Assembly: GCF_022346545.1 (NCBI RefSeq)
Contig: NZ_JAKRNU010000001.1
Span: forward strand, 558,001 to 622,000
From: Sporosarcina sp. ACRSM
Lineage (GTDB): Bacteria; Bacillota; Bacilli; Bacillales_A; Planococcaceae
DNA length: 64,000 nt
Direction of reading: 5' to 3'
A program made the translations under genes and the position numbers. Shown here in pieces: positions 46,154-54,942 of this stretch (position 1 is its first letter; the number at the start of each line of letters is the position of its first letter). Below the pieces are notes generated by a model. The model was not told the DNA's origin. It saw only the letters and a program-made list of their open reading frames with translations, and made no database searches.

Positions 46154-48549
46154 TTTACCACCTCACCGTTCAACTTTAGTTCAGGAGCATGCCCTTCATT
46201 GCCATTTTTCGCATCATGCATAACCATCCGGATGACAATTTTACCTTCCGGGGAAATATAATCTTTCACATTTTCCTCTATTGTCCAATTTTCGGATTCG
46301 CTACGTTCAAATTTTCCAGTTCGGACATTCAATAGGCTCGCTTCATACAATTGTTGTTGGATTTCCCTTACTTCGATAGATGTCCAGTCCAACTGTTCAT
46401 TCAGAAATTCCTTTGGCAATTGCCATGTTTGGATATAGGCGGCTTCACTGAAAAAATATTGGTTAGTTGATCCTGATGGAGAAGCTTCAAACCGGCCGTT
46501 TTCCGAAAGGAGTGACATCGTCATCATGTCTGGCTCGACTGTCACCGTCTTGTTGAACAGCACATCTGCCTCCACCGGTTGCACAAGCAAGGTCATCGAA
46601 GAAATGGATGGCTTTCCTTTTTCCAGTTCCACCGGGATGACTTGCGTATCCGTAAAGCCAATGAGAAATGTTTCGGTAGTTTGACTTAACTGTTCCCCCG
46701 CAAAGGTTAGCAGTTCGTTTTTCCTCATTTGCACTAAATCATCTGTACCGCTCGGAAAAGGAGTGCCAAATTGATTGGGCAAGGTAGTACTCGGCAATAA
46801 CGTGCTCGACTTCAATGTCTCATGGACGTCTATCGTCTCTCCTGGGCCAAGATCACCGATCGGTATCAATGTTCCGCCTGACCAAATGGCAATATCCGTC
46901 AAGGCGAACGGGAATACGTTTGTGATCGTTCCTGCCAGTTGCTGATCCTCAATACGCAATGACTGATCTAGCTGTCCTGTCTTTTCCACCCTTGCCTTGC
47001 CGTACACAGTGGCGACATCCCAATAACCGATCTTACGCAGATGGAGCTTCACCCCGCTCGCATCCTGTTCTACTATTGTCTGCTTATGCGAAGGAGCAGA
47101 TGAGGAGTTAAAGAGTGAACCAGGCATCGAAGCCGCTAAAGTTGTGCCTAAAGGCGCGGAAAACGTGTAATCGCCTGATTGATTCGTTAAGACGGACTCT
47201 GCAAAGTGGCCTGACAAGCGTCCGTCCTGTTCCACTGTCAACACGGCAGAATGTTGGATTTGCGAACGGCCGATCCGGTCTTTTGCACCATAGGCAAAAA
47301 TGGCGATCGATGTCACCACCGCAATAACAGGGATGAGCCACCATGCATACTCCCGTTTGTCTTTCCTTTTCAAAATCATATAGAGCACAGGGATGATGAT
47401 GATGATATATAGAATGATTATTCCAAAAATAACAGGTGCAGATACTTTAAATGATGGGAACAGTTCATTCGCACGTCCGATCGTATAAGTCATCGCTTCA
47501 AGTGGATCCGACTGAAAAGGTTGCTTGGATGGAATGATACTTTCTCCAGCTTCAAAAAGCTTCTGCCAAATGGCGGTCATGCCTTCCGTTTTGGCTAAAG
47601 GCTCATCGCCAACCGAAAAAGAAGTTTGCATAATAGCCCCTTGACCAAATTGCCGATAGGCCGCCAGCACGTTTTGATCCTCTTTAAAAAGCGGTGTTGA
47701 ACCAGCTTGCAACTCTGTTAAATAGGCGGGATACGCTCCATCAAACCCTTCCATTCCTGTCCATTCGCTTAATACCTGTCCATCGATGGACGTCTTCCCT
47801 TTCAGTTGTAAAGGTAAATAATCTCTAAATATCCCCGCTTCGGCACTACTATTATCCGAGCCACCGAAAATGATGACGCCTCCAGAACGTACCCAATCCA
47901 ATAGTGCTTCCTGCTGGTTGCCGGATAAATCGGCTACGGGATATTCATCGGCAATGATATAATTTGCCGCTCCCCAGCCCTCTGCCTCCGCCGGTAAAAG
48001 GTTTGTAGAAACTTTCGCTGCGTCGATCAGCTGCGTATTCGGAGCACTCGGAAACTTGACATTATTCATCGCTCTTAACCGATCGATATTATCCGTTAAT
48101 AGTGCAATGATTTTCGTATCTTCGCTATACAAATTCGTTGTTAGTTGCTGATCCCCAGTATGATCCAGCTCTTTTCCGTTTCGCCAACCTCCCTCATATA
48201 GAAAAATCGTTTTCGGGTTCGATGTCCCATACACGCCCCTTGTATCCACCATATTCTGAACGACGATGGACACTGTTTTCGTCTCGCCAGCTCCGAGATC
48301 AAGCGGGATGGCCTTACCTGTTCCCATCGAATAGGAAAAAGGGAGATCGATGACCAAATCACCACTGAAGGCACTGCCCGTATTTTCAATCGTAATACTA
48401 ACTGGCGCCCCTTTGCCATATTTCGCTTTCCCGTCAAGCCCAGCATTCACATCCACTTCCAATGCCGGTGCGGCAGAAGCTGCCCCAGCCGGCAAGAAGG
48501 GGAGCGTAATGATCAGTAAAACGGCAAAAACCGCGATTTTTTTCCACAT
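46150..48549 (-). CDS. Large exported membrane protein of the ABC/MoxR cluster
   Basis: 799 residues. A signal peptide (about 1-28, ending AGAASAAP) precedes a beta-rich extracytoplasmic region. A class I amidotransferase-like domain follows near 165-260, where WVRSGGVIIFGGSDN resembles GldG/DUF4350-type folds. One or two membrane helices near 385-430 precede a C-terminal beta-rich part. It is the first gene of the leftward cluster. I chose ATG 48549, preceded by GGGGGAAT. An upstream TTG-type start is unlikely because it precedes the signal peptide. Likely a surface partner of the ABC transporter; function unknown. Confidence 0.78.
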   Translation of the reverse strand: MWKKIAVFAVLLIITLPFLPAGAASAAPALEVDVNAGLDGKAKYGKGAPVSITIENTGSAFSGDLVIDLPFSYSMGTGKAIPLDLGAGETKTVSIVVQNMVDTRGVYGTSNPKTIFLYEGGWRNGKELDHTGDQQLTTNLYSEDTKIIALLTDNIDRLRAMNNVKFPSAPNTQLIDAAKVSTNLLPAEAEGWGAANYIIADEYPVADLSGNQQEALLDWVRSGGVIIFGGSDNSSAEAGIFRDYLPLQLKGKTSIDGQVLSEWTGMEGFDGAYPAYLTELQAGSTPLFKEDQNVLAAYRQFGQGAIMQTSFSVGDEPLAKTEGMTAIWQKLFEAGESIIPSKQPFQSDPLEAMTYTIGRANELFPSFKVSAPVIFGIIILYIIIIIPVLYMILKRKDKREYAWWLIPVIAVVTSIAIFAYGAKDRIGRSQIQHSAVLTVEQDGRLSGHFAESVLTNQSGDYTFSAPLGTTLAASMPGSLFNSSSAPSHKQTIVEQDASGVKLHLRKIGYWDVATVYGKARVEKTGQLDQSLRIEDQQLAGTITNVFPFALTDIAIWSGGTLIPIGDLGPGETIDVHETLKSSTLLPSTTLPNQFGTPFPSGTDDLVQMRKNELLTFAGEQLSQTTETFLIGFTDTQVIPVELEKGKPSISSMTLLVQPVEADVLFNKTVTVEPDMMTMSLLSENGRFEASPSGSTNQYFFSEAAYIQTWQLPKEFLNEQLDWTSIEVREIQQQLYEASLLNVRTGKFERSESENWTIEENVKDYISPEGKIVIRMVMHDAKNGNEGHAPELKLNGEVVK

Positions 48550-48603
48550 AACCTGATTCCCCCGTTCGTCTCCATTAATCCGTATCAAAAATGTGGTTGT
48601 CAT

Positions 48604-48797
48604 TTAACTTGATTCAGCAGAAGTCCCCCACTTCCATAAGTGGCGGGATGAATGCCAGAAAGTATTTCAATCAGAGGGAGTCCAAACTCCCTGCTGATTC
48701 AAGTTAAGCCTCCGGCGGATGTCACAGATTTTGAAAGGAGTTAATTGAGCTTTGCTCAATTCAAAATCTGGACGCAATCACGCCGAGGCGTGATTGA
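48604..48797. repeat. Structured repeat family A, copy 3 (194 bp)
   Basis: Outer stem 48604-48620 pairs with 48692-48708 (one mismatch) and encloses CCCCCACTT/AAGTGGCGGG and GGGAGT/ACTCCC hairpins. The invariant GCCTCCGGCGGATGTCAC follows. Stem 48725-48735 pairs with 48760-48770, with the inner hairpin AATTGAGC/GCTCAATT between; the final stem is AATCACGCC/GGCGTGATT (48776-48795). The outer stem differs from copies 1 and 2 on both arms while keeping pairing. It lies between ccpC and the start of the ABC/MoxR cluster. Confidence 0.85.
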
Positions 48798-48834
48798 TTT
48801 AGTACGAATTGGAGGAGACAAAGTTCCTCTATTC

Positions 48835-49728
48835 TTACAAGTCGGAGTCTTTTTGATTTTTTTCCGCATGCGATTGAACGATTTGCGCAAACGCATCGAC
48901 CTGTTTCAATGCAAAGGATGATTCATAGCCGATTAACCACGTATCGCGTGTCAGCTCGAATTCCTCCTCATTATTCAGCAATGGAACCCGATTGACGGGT
49001 TCTTCCCCTGTTAATGTGATAGACGGTAAGATTGCATAGCCGATTCCATTTAACGCTAATTGCTTACATGTTTCGATTTGATCGACTGTAATTTGCCGTC
49101 CCGGCTTTTGTGCAAAATGGCGCTGCCACCAGCGTTGGATTTCCATATAGTAGTTGGAATCGCTTTTAAATTGGATAAAGGGGCGATCCGTTTCTTGCAG
49201 TTCATCGATAGAGGTGATTTCATGATCCACTAAATATAAGCGATCCCGGAATAGATAGGTTTTTCTACTTTTCCAATCCACTTGTCCGCGTACGATGCCA
49301 ACATGCGCATCTCCGTTATAAAGTGCCTGAACGATTTCAGAACTCCAACCGGTCATCAGCGATATTTTCGCATCCGGATAATGCGCTACAAATTCCTTCA
49401 GTACTTTCGGCAACCACGTTTGCCCGACAATGGATGCACAAGCAATTTTCAGCGTCCCATGCACTTTGTCTGCCATGGAGGCGATCTGCTCGAACGTCTC
49501 TTCTTTCCTAGTTATCGTTTCATTTGCATACGCGACGACCAGCTCGCCTGCCGATGTCGTTTCAAGCCCTTTCTGCGAGCGGATGAATAATAAGGTCCCC
49601 CACTCTTTCTCAATGGATTGCAATCGTTGGGAGAGTGCCGGTTGAGAAAGGAAGAGACGTTCAGCCGCCTTTCGCATATTCCCTTCCTCCGCAAGCGCTT
49701 TAATAATTTCCAAATCAGTCGTTGTCAT
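48835..49728 (-). CDS. ccpC: LysR-type regulator, CcpC-like
   Basis: 297 residues. The N-terminal winged helix includes GNMRKAAERLFLSQPALSQR (about 17-36), and the effector domain follows with IACASIVGQTWLPKVLKEFV. These and the overall sequence closely fit CcpC (YkuM), the citrate-responsive repressor of citrate synthase and aconitase genes in B. subtilis. Its closeness to darB is also conserved. I chose ATG 49728, preceded by GAAGGGG; a start at 49746 lacks a ribosome site. It overlaps the upstream MFS gene by 14 bp, so the pump and regulator share a transcript. Confidence 0.82.
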   Translation of the reverse strand: MTTTDLEIIKALAEEGNMRKAAERLFLSQPALSQRLQSIEKEWGTLLFIRSQKGLETTSAGELVVAYANETITRKEETFEQIASMADKVHGTLKIACASIVGQTWLPKVLKEFVAHYPDAKISLMTGWSSEIVQALYNGDAHVGIVRGQVDWKSRKTYLFRDRLYLVDHEITSIDELQETDRPFIQFKSDSNYYMEIQRWWQRHFAQKPGRQITVDQIETCKQLALNGIGYAILPSITLTGEEPVNRVPLLNNEEEFELTRDTWLIGYESSFALKQVDAFAQIVQSHAEKNQKDSDL

Positions 49729-51202
49729 TTGGCAATCCCCTTCCACGCGGTATCCGTAATATTAGCAGTAAACTGATGACGGCAAAAACAGCGACCGTTA
49801 CATACACCCAAGAGAGCGAGCGGTCCAAGAGGTGTTGCAATACATGCATATCCGCCACCGGCAATGTAAGTCTCTGTTCCTCCGTCAACAATAGATTGAT
49901 ACTATCCAAACCATAAGCCAGCTGTTCTTGATTGAATTGCATCATTAACATGCCATTCAATATCGCGCCAAACAAGGCGGCGCCTATCGTATTGCCAAAG
50001 TTCCGCATGAACATATTCGAGGCTGTGGCGGATCCCCGCCTCTCTCTCGGAACAGCCGCTTGGATCGTAACGGTGAATGTCGTGCTCGTCAATCCCATAC
50101 CGACCCCGACAAAGAAACTGGCGATAGCCGCCCACAACGGTCCGGATCCGGCGCCCATCATGACGAAAAGAATCCCCCCGAGAATCAGCGAAAGCCCCCC
50201 TACAAATGAGACGGTAAACGTGCCATAGCGAATGAGCAAATGGCCTGCTACCGATGAAGCGATCGGCCATCCAATGGACATGGTCGTCAAGGTGAAACCT
50301 GCAATAATAGCCGGTTGTTCCATCACGCCGGTGACATATGTAGGCAAATAGGATGAAATACCAATCAGAATGATTCCTGTCGTCAACGATACTAAATTCG
50401 CATATAAAATGACTGGATTTTGCCAGATGGAAAAAGGCATGACCGGATTCGCCACTTTCTTTTCCACTCGAATGAAATAAGCAAACAATCCAATGCCCGT
50501 CCCGACCAGTACAAGACTGATGACAGAAAAACGGCTGAAAGATTGACCGCCTTCGGCCAACCAAAACAAAATGGTCGATAACGACAGCATCAACAGAATA
50601 GCCCCTTTGTAGTCAATGGAAACTTTTTGTTCCTGTTCTGGTTCATGTAAAAACAGATAGAGCCCGAGCATCGCTAAAAGGCCAAGTGGTATATTCACCC
50701 AGAACACGAATTTCCAATGCATATATTGGACGATCAAACCGCCGATCACCGGACCCAAAACAGCGGAAATCCCCCAGACGCTCGATAGATAACCTTGGAT
50801 TTTCGCACGCTCTTCCGTCGTGTAAATATCCCCTACAATCGTTGTTGCAATCGGCATGACAGCCCCAGCTCCCAAACCTTGGATAAGCCGATAGACAATC
50901 AATTGCTCCATCGAACCCGCAAACCCGCAAAGCAGGGAGCCGATCAGAAACAACGTAAGCCCGATAAATAAAATCGGTTTCCTTCCGAATACATCCGCTA
51001 ATTTTCCGTAGATCAGCACGGTTACCGTACTCATTAGTAAATACGCGGAAAAAATCCAACTATACCTTGAAAAACCGCCTAAATCCGACGCGATTGTCGG
51101 CATGGCCGTCGTCACAATCGTCGCTTCAACTGCACTGACGAACATCGCCAACATGACGGAAGCAAGTACGAGTGGACGATTTGTCACTTTGTCGGTTCCC
51201 AA
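49715..51202 (-). CDS. MFS drug:proton antiporter, DHA2/EmrB-QacA type
   Basis: 495 residues with 14 predicted membrane helices. The motif A is GKLADVFGRKP (about 66-76), and motif C-like GISAVLGPVIGG appears in helix 5. This is the form of QacA/EmrB exporters of cationic or hydrophobic drugs; the substrate is unknown. The start is TTG at 51202, 7 bp after GGGGGG. It lies between darB and ccpC, where B. subtilis has no such gene, so it may be an insertion into the darB-ccpC pair. Confidence 0.88.
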   Translation of the reverse strand: MGTDKVTNRPLVLASVMLAMFVSAVEATIVTTAMPTIASDLGGFSRYSWIFSAYLLMSTVTVLIYGKLADVFGRKPILFIGLTLFLIGSLLCGFAGSMEQLIVYRLIQGLGAGAVMPIATTIVGDIYTTEERAKIQGYLSSVWGISAVLGPVIGGLIVQYMHWKFVFWVNIPLGLLAMLGLYLFLHEPEQEQKVSIDYKGAILLMLSLSTILFWLAEGGQSFSRFSVISLVLVGTGIGLFAYFIRVEKKVANPVMPFSIWQNPVILYANLVSLTTGIILIGISSYLPTYVTGVMEQPAIIAGFTLTTMSIGWPIASSVAGHLLIRYGTFTVSFVGGLSLILGGILFVMMGAGSGPLWAAIASFFVGVGMGLTSTTFTVTIQAAVPRERRGSATASNMFMRNFGNTIGAALFGAILNGMLMMQFNQEQLAYGLDSINLLLTEEQRLTLPVADMHVLQHLLDRSLSWVYVTVAVFAVISLLLILRIPRGRGLPNDND

Positions 51203-51220
51203 TGCTATCCCCCCAAATAG

Positions 51221-51249
51221 AAAAAGGCCCCTTTAAAGAGCCTTTTTTT
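51221..51249 (-). terminator. Terminator after darB
   Basis: AAAAAGGC(C)CCTTT ... AAAG(A)GCCTTTTTTT is a compact stem with A and T runs on both sides, about 45 bp past the darB stop and just before the MFS start. Confidence 0.72.
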
Positions 51250-51295
51250 CAATCTTTTTCAATCTCATGCTGGTATCAACGCTCATATAAAGCTA

Positions 51296-51736
51296 TTACT
51301 GGACAGAGTAAATGTATTTTTTAAACTGCTTCAAAATGACTCTTCTCGTTAAAATTCCCGCAAACGTCCCATCTTCCTCTGTTACACAAAGAAAGGTATG
51401 GTCGATGAGCAGATCGAGACCTTTTTGAAAGCGATCCGTCGTTTTGATGGACGGTATATCTGTTTGCATAATTTCATCAACTTTTAAATCTGCCAAACGC
51501 TCATATTCAATACGTTCCAATCCCAATATGGAATCCGTGATCATCCCGATTCCGAGCAACCCTTTCAGATGGTACTTTGCATCAAGGACCGGTATGGCTG
51601 AGTATCCTGTTTTCGTAAGAACAAGTAAAGCATGTTCAGCATTGTTCCCAATCTGAACGTGCGCAACCTTTTCAGATGAAATAATAGAGTCCGCAATTGG
51701 TGTAAACAGAAAATCCCTGTTATTTACAGAAATCAT
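51296..51736 (-). CDS. darB: CBS-pair protein DarB/CbpB (c-di-AMP binding)
   Basis: 146 residues made of two CBS domains. KVAHVQIGNNAEHALLVLTK (about 23-42) and GYSAIPVLD closely match DarB (YkuL, CbpB). In B. subtilis this protein binds c-di-AMP. In its free form it activates the (p)ppGpp synthetase Rel and pyruvate carboxylase. A pycA gene and two Ktr potassium genes are present in this window. AGAAGGAG lies well placed before ATG 51736. It is a monocistronic unit with a terminator. Confidence 0.88.
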   Translation of the reverse strand: MISVNNRDFLFTPIADSIISSEKVAHVQIGNNAEHALLVLTKTGYSAIPVLDAKYHLKGLLGIGMITDSILGLERIEYERLADLKVDEIMQTDIPSIKTTDRFQKGLDLLIDHTFLCVTEEDGTFAGILTRRVILKQFKKYIYSVQ

Positions 51737-51828
51737 ATAGATCGGCTCCTTCTGTAGCTATGCTGTTCGTTTGTAAACTACACTTCTATCATATCATAAC
51801 TAGGAGCTTCTTTCCTTATTCCGGCAAC

Positions 51829-51888
51829 TTTATCTTTGTTCAACGGAATCCGCTGAACAAAGATAAAACCTCTTTCAATAGAAAGAGG
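51829..51888 (-). terminator. Double hairpin after the 77-residue membrane protein gene
   Basis: On the minus strand CCTCTTT ... AAAGAGG (51869-51888) followed by TTTTATC is a terminator whose loop holds the gene's stop codon. Directly after it comes TTTATCTTTGTTCA ... TGAACAAAGATAAA (51829-51867), 14 perfect pairs with an inner CGG/CCG. This second stem matches the outer stem of family A repeats (TTATCTTCGTTCAGCG) with compensated changes. Confidence 0.65.
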
Positions 51889-52108
51889 TCGCATAATAGA
51901 AAATCACGATCCCGATAAAAAATGTCGCTACAAGAATAACCCAAAAAATCGGATTCAACGTATAAGGATGTTCTTCGATCGCGTCCGGAATCGAACTATC
52001 TTTCCCGTGAACAACAGGATCCATATTTCTCCACTTCCGGATCGATAATAATCCGATCAGTAAAATGAGTAAAACAACGAAAATGAGTGGAACGGTCCAA
52101 ATATCCAA
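51875..52108 (-). CDS. Small two-helix membrane protein, unknown function
   Basis: 77 residues with two membrane helices (about 5-24 and 52-73) joined by a 27-residue hydrophilic loop containing HGKDSSIPDAIEEHPY. The start is TTG at 52108, 9 bp after GGGAG. I do not recognise the family. It stands alone between darB and the GGDEF-EAL gene and ends in a double hairpin. Confidence 0.62.
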   Translation of the reverse strand: MDIWTVPLIFVVLLILLIGLLSIRKWRNMDPVVHGKDSSIPDAIEEHPYTLNPIFWVILVATFFIGIVIFYYATSFY

Positions 52109-52227
52109 TGCACATCACTCCCTTTATAAAAAAGGATGTACCATTTGGCGCTAGTTATTCACGACAATTAGCGATGTTTGTCACCACTCATCTTCTTTCC
52201 ACAGTATGTGCAGCTGCGTTTGTTTTT

Positions 52228-54270
52228 TTATTCGATATATTTTTCCACGATTTCCTCAATAGGAACGGCTTTACTATACAAAAATCCTTGTGCTTTTTGA
52301 CAGTTCGCCTCCAGCAGGATTTGTGCTTGCAAGTCTTTTTCGACTCCTTCGGCAACAACCGTCATTCCGAGATTATGGGCTAAATTGATAATCGTCTTGG
52401 CGATCGCCTTATTTTTCTCGTCCACTTCAATATCTTTAATGAACGAACGATCGATTTTAATGATATCAATCGGATACTGTTTTAAATAGCTTAGCGAGGA
52501 ATAGCCCGTCCCGAAATCGTCCACCGAAATATAAACGCCGATCCTTTTCAACTCATTGATCGTTTTAAGCGTCTCGTTCATATTCGTCATGGCACTTTCG
52601 GTAATTTCCAATTCCAAGGAGGAGGGAACAATTCCATGATTAGCAATTTTATTTCTTAGGTTAGACGAGAAGCTCTCCATTTGAAACTGTTTCGGGGAAA
52701 TATTAACCGCAATTCGAACCGGTTTAAATTGTTTATCCTGCCATTCCTTCAGCTGAATGCACACCTGCTCCAATACCCAATCCCCAATCCCATGGATTAA
52801 GCCGGAGTCTTCTGCAATCGGGATGAATTGTACAGGTGAAACAAAGCCGAATTTCCGATTATTCCATCTGAGGAGTGCTTCAAAACTGCTGATTTGCCCC
52901 GTTTTCAAATCCACTTGCGGCTGATAATGGACGGTCAATTCATTTAATTCAACAGCTCTACGTAAATGGGATTCCATCAGCGCTTCATCGGGGAATGTCG
53001 TATTCATTTCCTTTTGATAAAATCGATAATGGGAACGCCCGCGATCCTTCACAAATGCAAGTGCCTGTTCCGACTTACGTATCAGGGATTCAAGTGTCTT
53101 ACCATCTTCCGGGTAGACGGAAATGCCGATGGATGCAGAGATGAAATATTCTTGGTGCTGATAGTAAAATGGTTTTCCGAAATCATTCAATAACTTTTGT
53201 GCAAATTTTTCCGTTTTCGAGACAGAATGATTACGCAACGAAACGACGAATTCATCTCCTCCGTTACGATACAATTTTGCCGACACCGGACAGCTCATTT
53301 TTAATCGTTCGGCAATCTTTTTCAAGACTTCATCCGCTCCGCTATGCCCAAGCGATTCATTGATCAATTTAAAACGGTCAAGTCCCAAATGGATGAATGA
53401 AATTCTCTCGTCACTTTTCAGCGCGTAACTGGAATCTTCCGCAAAATGCTCCTTCATCGCACGCCTGTTCCAAAGACCTGTCAATTGGTCATGATAAGAT
53501 AAATATAACAGTTTTGCAGTATGTTCATCATGGACGGTCGTATCCCGTAACAGTAAATGGACTTCCCGCACTTCACCGTTCACCGTTATCGGGATGGCTT
53601 TGACAGTCGTCGGTACGACAATCCCCCGCTTATGGAGGAATGAAATCCCCTCGACTTCAATAGACTCGCCCGCCAATGCCCGGGAGAGACATGATTTGAT
53701 GTAGTCGACATCTCCCTCATCTACAATATCCAACACTTTACTTCCGGCTAACTCTTCCAATTGATAATCAAACGCATTTTGGACTTCACGATTTGCGTAG
53801 ATAATCTCCAATTTCCGGTTGACCAAAAAAATCGGATCAAGATTGTGATTGATCACAGACATATACTTCTGCTGAAACTCTTGCCATTTTTCCCTTTCTG
53901 TCAGTAAATCCATTCGTTCACACATTTGCACGAAAATAGAAAAGTTCCCGTCTTCTTCTGATTGTTGCACACTTATTTCAAACAAACTGTTCGCGCCGTT
54001 CTTGTCCAGCACGATTTCCGTTGCATGATGGTTCTTTCTATGTAAATGACTTAACGACTGTTCAATCATTGTCCAAACTTCACCGAAAAAATCGGCAGCC
54101 CTTTGGTTCTGATGCCCGTTGAAGTGCTGGAGCGCCAACGTATTGGCATACAACACTTCAAAATCCTCCTGGGCGTTTTTTTGAAGGAGGATTGACATAT
54201 TAAAAGGATGTTCGTGAATATAGGCTTCAGCAAGTTTATTCATATAGTTTTTCAGTTCAACGTTTCCCAT
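52228..54270 (-). CDS. PAS-GGDEF-EAL cyclic-di-GMP protein
   Basis: 680 residues, no membrane helix, so cytosolic. Two PAS-like sensory regions (about 30-130 and 140-260) precede a GGDEF domain with intact RNGGDEF and an EAL domain with intact FEALLRW, VNISPKQF, LELEITESA, DDFGTGYSSL and VAEGVE. Both diguanylate cyclase and phosphodiesterase activities are possible. The usual RxxD inhibitory site ahead of GGDEF is not seen. I chose ATG 54270, since GGAGG lies 5 bp upstream; the ATG at 54282 lies before that ribosome site. Confidence 0.92.
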   Translation of the reverse strand: MGNVELKNYMNKLAEAYIHEHPFNMSILLQKNAQEDFEVLYANTLALQHFNGHQNQRAADFFGEVWTMIEQSLSHLHRKNHHATEIVLDKNGANSLFEISVQQSEEDGNFSIFVQMCERMDLLTEREKWQEFQQKYMSVINHNLDPIFLVNRKLEIIYANREVQNAFDYQLEELAGSKVLDIVDEGDVDYIKSCLSRALAGESIEVEGISFLHKRGIVVPTTVKAIPITVNGEVREVHLLLRDTTVHDEHTAKLLYLSYHDQLTGLWNRRAMKEHFAEDSSYALKSDERISFIHLGLDRFKLINESLGHSGADEVLKKIAERLKMSCPVSAKLYRNGGDEFVVSLRNHSVSKTEKFAQKLLNDFGKPFYYQHQEYFISASIGISVYPEDGKTLESLIRKSEQALAFVKDRGRSHYRFYQKEMNTTFPDEALMESHLRRAVELNELTVHYQPQVDLKTGQISSFEALLRWNNRKFGFVSPVQFIPIAEDSGLIHGIGDWVLEQVCIQLKEWQDKQFKPVRIAVNISPKQFQMESFSSNLRNKIANHGIVPSSLELEITESAMTNMNETLKTINELKRIGVYISVDDFGTGYSSLSYLKQYPIDIIKIDRSFIKDIEVDEKNKAIAKTIINLAHNLGMTVVAEGVEKDLQAQILLEANCQKAQGFLYSKAVPIEEIVEKYIE

Positions 54271-54324
54271 GTAAGCCTCCATAAAATCAATTGCACCTCA
54301 GTGAAAATCCGGACATGTTTTGCA

Positions 54325-54353
54325 TTGTACATTTCATTGTCTTTTGCTATTAT
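54325..54353 (+). promoter_or_regulatory. ykyB promoter
   Basis: -35 TTGTAC (54325-54330), a 17-bp spacer, and -10 TATTAT (54348-54353). It lies about 43 bp before the TTG start of ykyB in the divergent gap with the GGDEF-EAL gene. Confidence 0.6.
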
Positions 54354-54396
54354 CAGGACAGAAACAACAACTTTTTCACGAATAAGGAGGTCTATT

Positions 54397-54861
54397 TTGA
54401 ATAATAAACAAGCGATCCGTCAATTGGCGATTGCCATCTATACGATCAACCGACATGCAAAAACTGCTCCGGATAATAAGCAGCTCTATACATTAAAGAA
54501 AATGGCGCTCGACAAACTGATTCGGACGGGCAATGCTGAAAAGCTGGGATTGCATTTTGTCGAAAATCCGAAATTCAGTAAACAACATTCTGCATTGCTC
54601 GTCCGATGTGACGACTTCCTCTTCCATACAATCCCGGACAAAGAAGACTTCAAAACACTTCCCCATCTAGGACAACAAGACGCGGCTTCCCGTAATCCGC
54701 AAGAACGGATGAGTTTGAAAACAGCCCGTGATCTATTGTCAGCATTCGTGAATCCCCATGCCCCAATGATTGAAGAAAAGAAATCGACCGCTCCGCCGAA
54801 AAAGCGTCGCATGATACAGAATACCCAAACTTTCCGTTCTTCCTATTTGGATGGCAAATAA
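54397..54861 (+). CDS. ykyB: YkyB family protein
   Basis: 154 residues, basic and soluble. YTINRHAKTAPDNKQLYTLK (about 15-34) and LGLHFVENPKFSKQHS match the YkyB family of Bacilli, and the length equals that of B. subtilis YkyB. Function unknown. The start is TTG at 54397, 7 bp after AAGGAGG; no ATG is nearby. In B. subtilis ykyB lies next to cheV, and a possible CheW-like remnant lies just downstream here. Confidence 0.85.
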   Translation: MNNKQAIRQLAIAIYTINRHAKTAPDNKQLYTLKKMALDKLIRTGNAEKLGLHFVENPKFSKQHSALLVRCDDFLFHTIPDKEDFKTLPHLGQQDAASRNPQERMSLKTARDLLSAFVNPHAPMIEEKKSTAPPKKRRMIQNTQTFRSSYLDGK

Positions 54862-54942
54862 TCGATTCAGGCCAATTTGTCAAGATCGATTCATTCACTT
54901 ACTGTGACAATTTCTTCGATTCGGGTACCCCTCTACAACACT

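Noticed and set aside
49902..50564. 220-codon minus-strand open frame inside the MFS gene
   Set aside because: It is on the same strand as the 14-helix exporter but in another frame, with no ribosome site. The exporter frame shows clear family motifs.
54208..54396. Upstream extension of the ykyB frame to 54208
   Set aside because: The extension crosses the ykyB promoter and the start of the divergent GGDEF-EAL gene. TTG 54397 has an ideal AAGGAGG.
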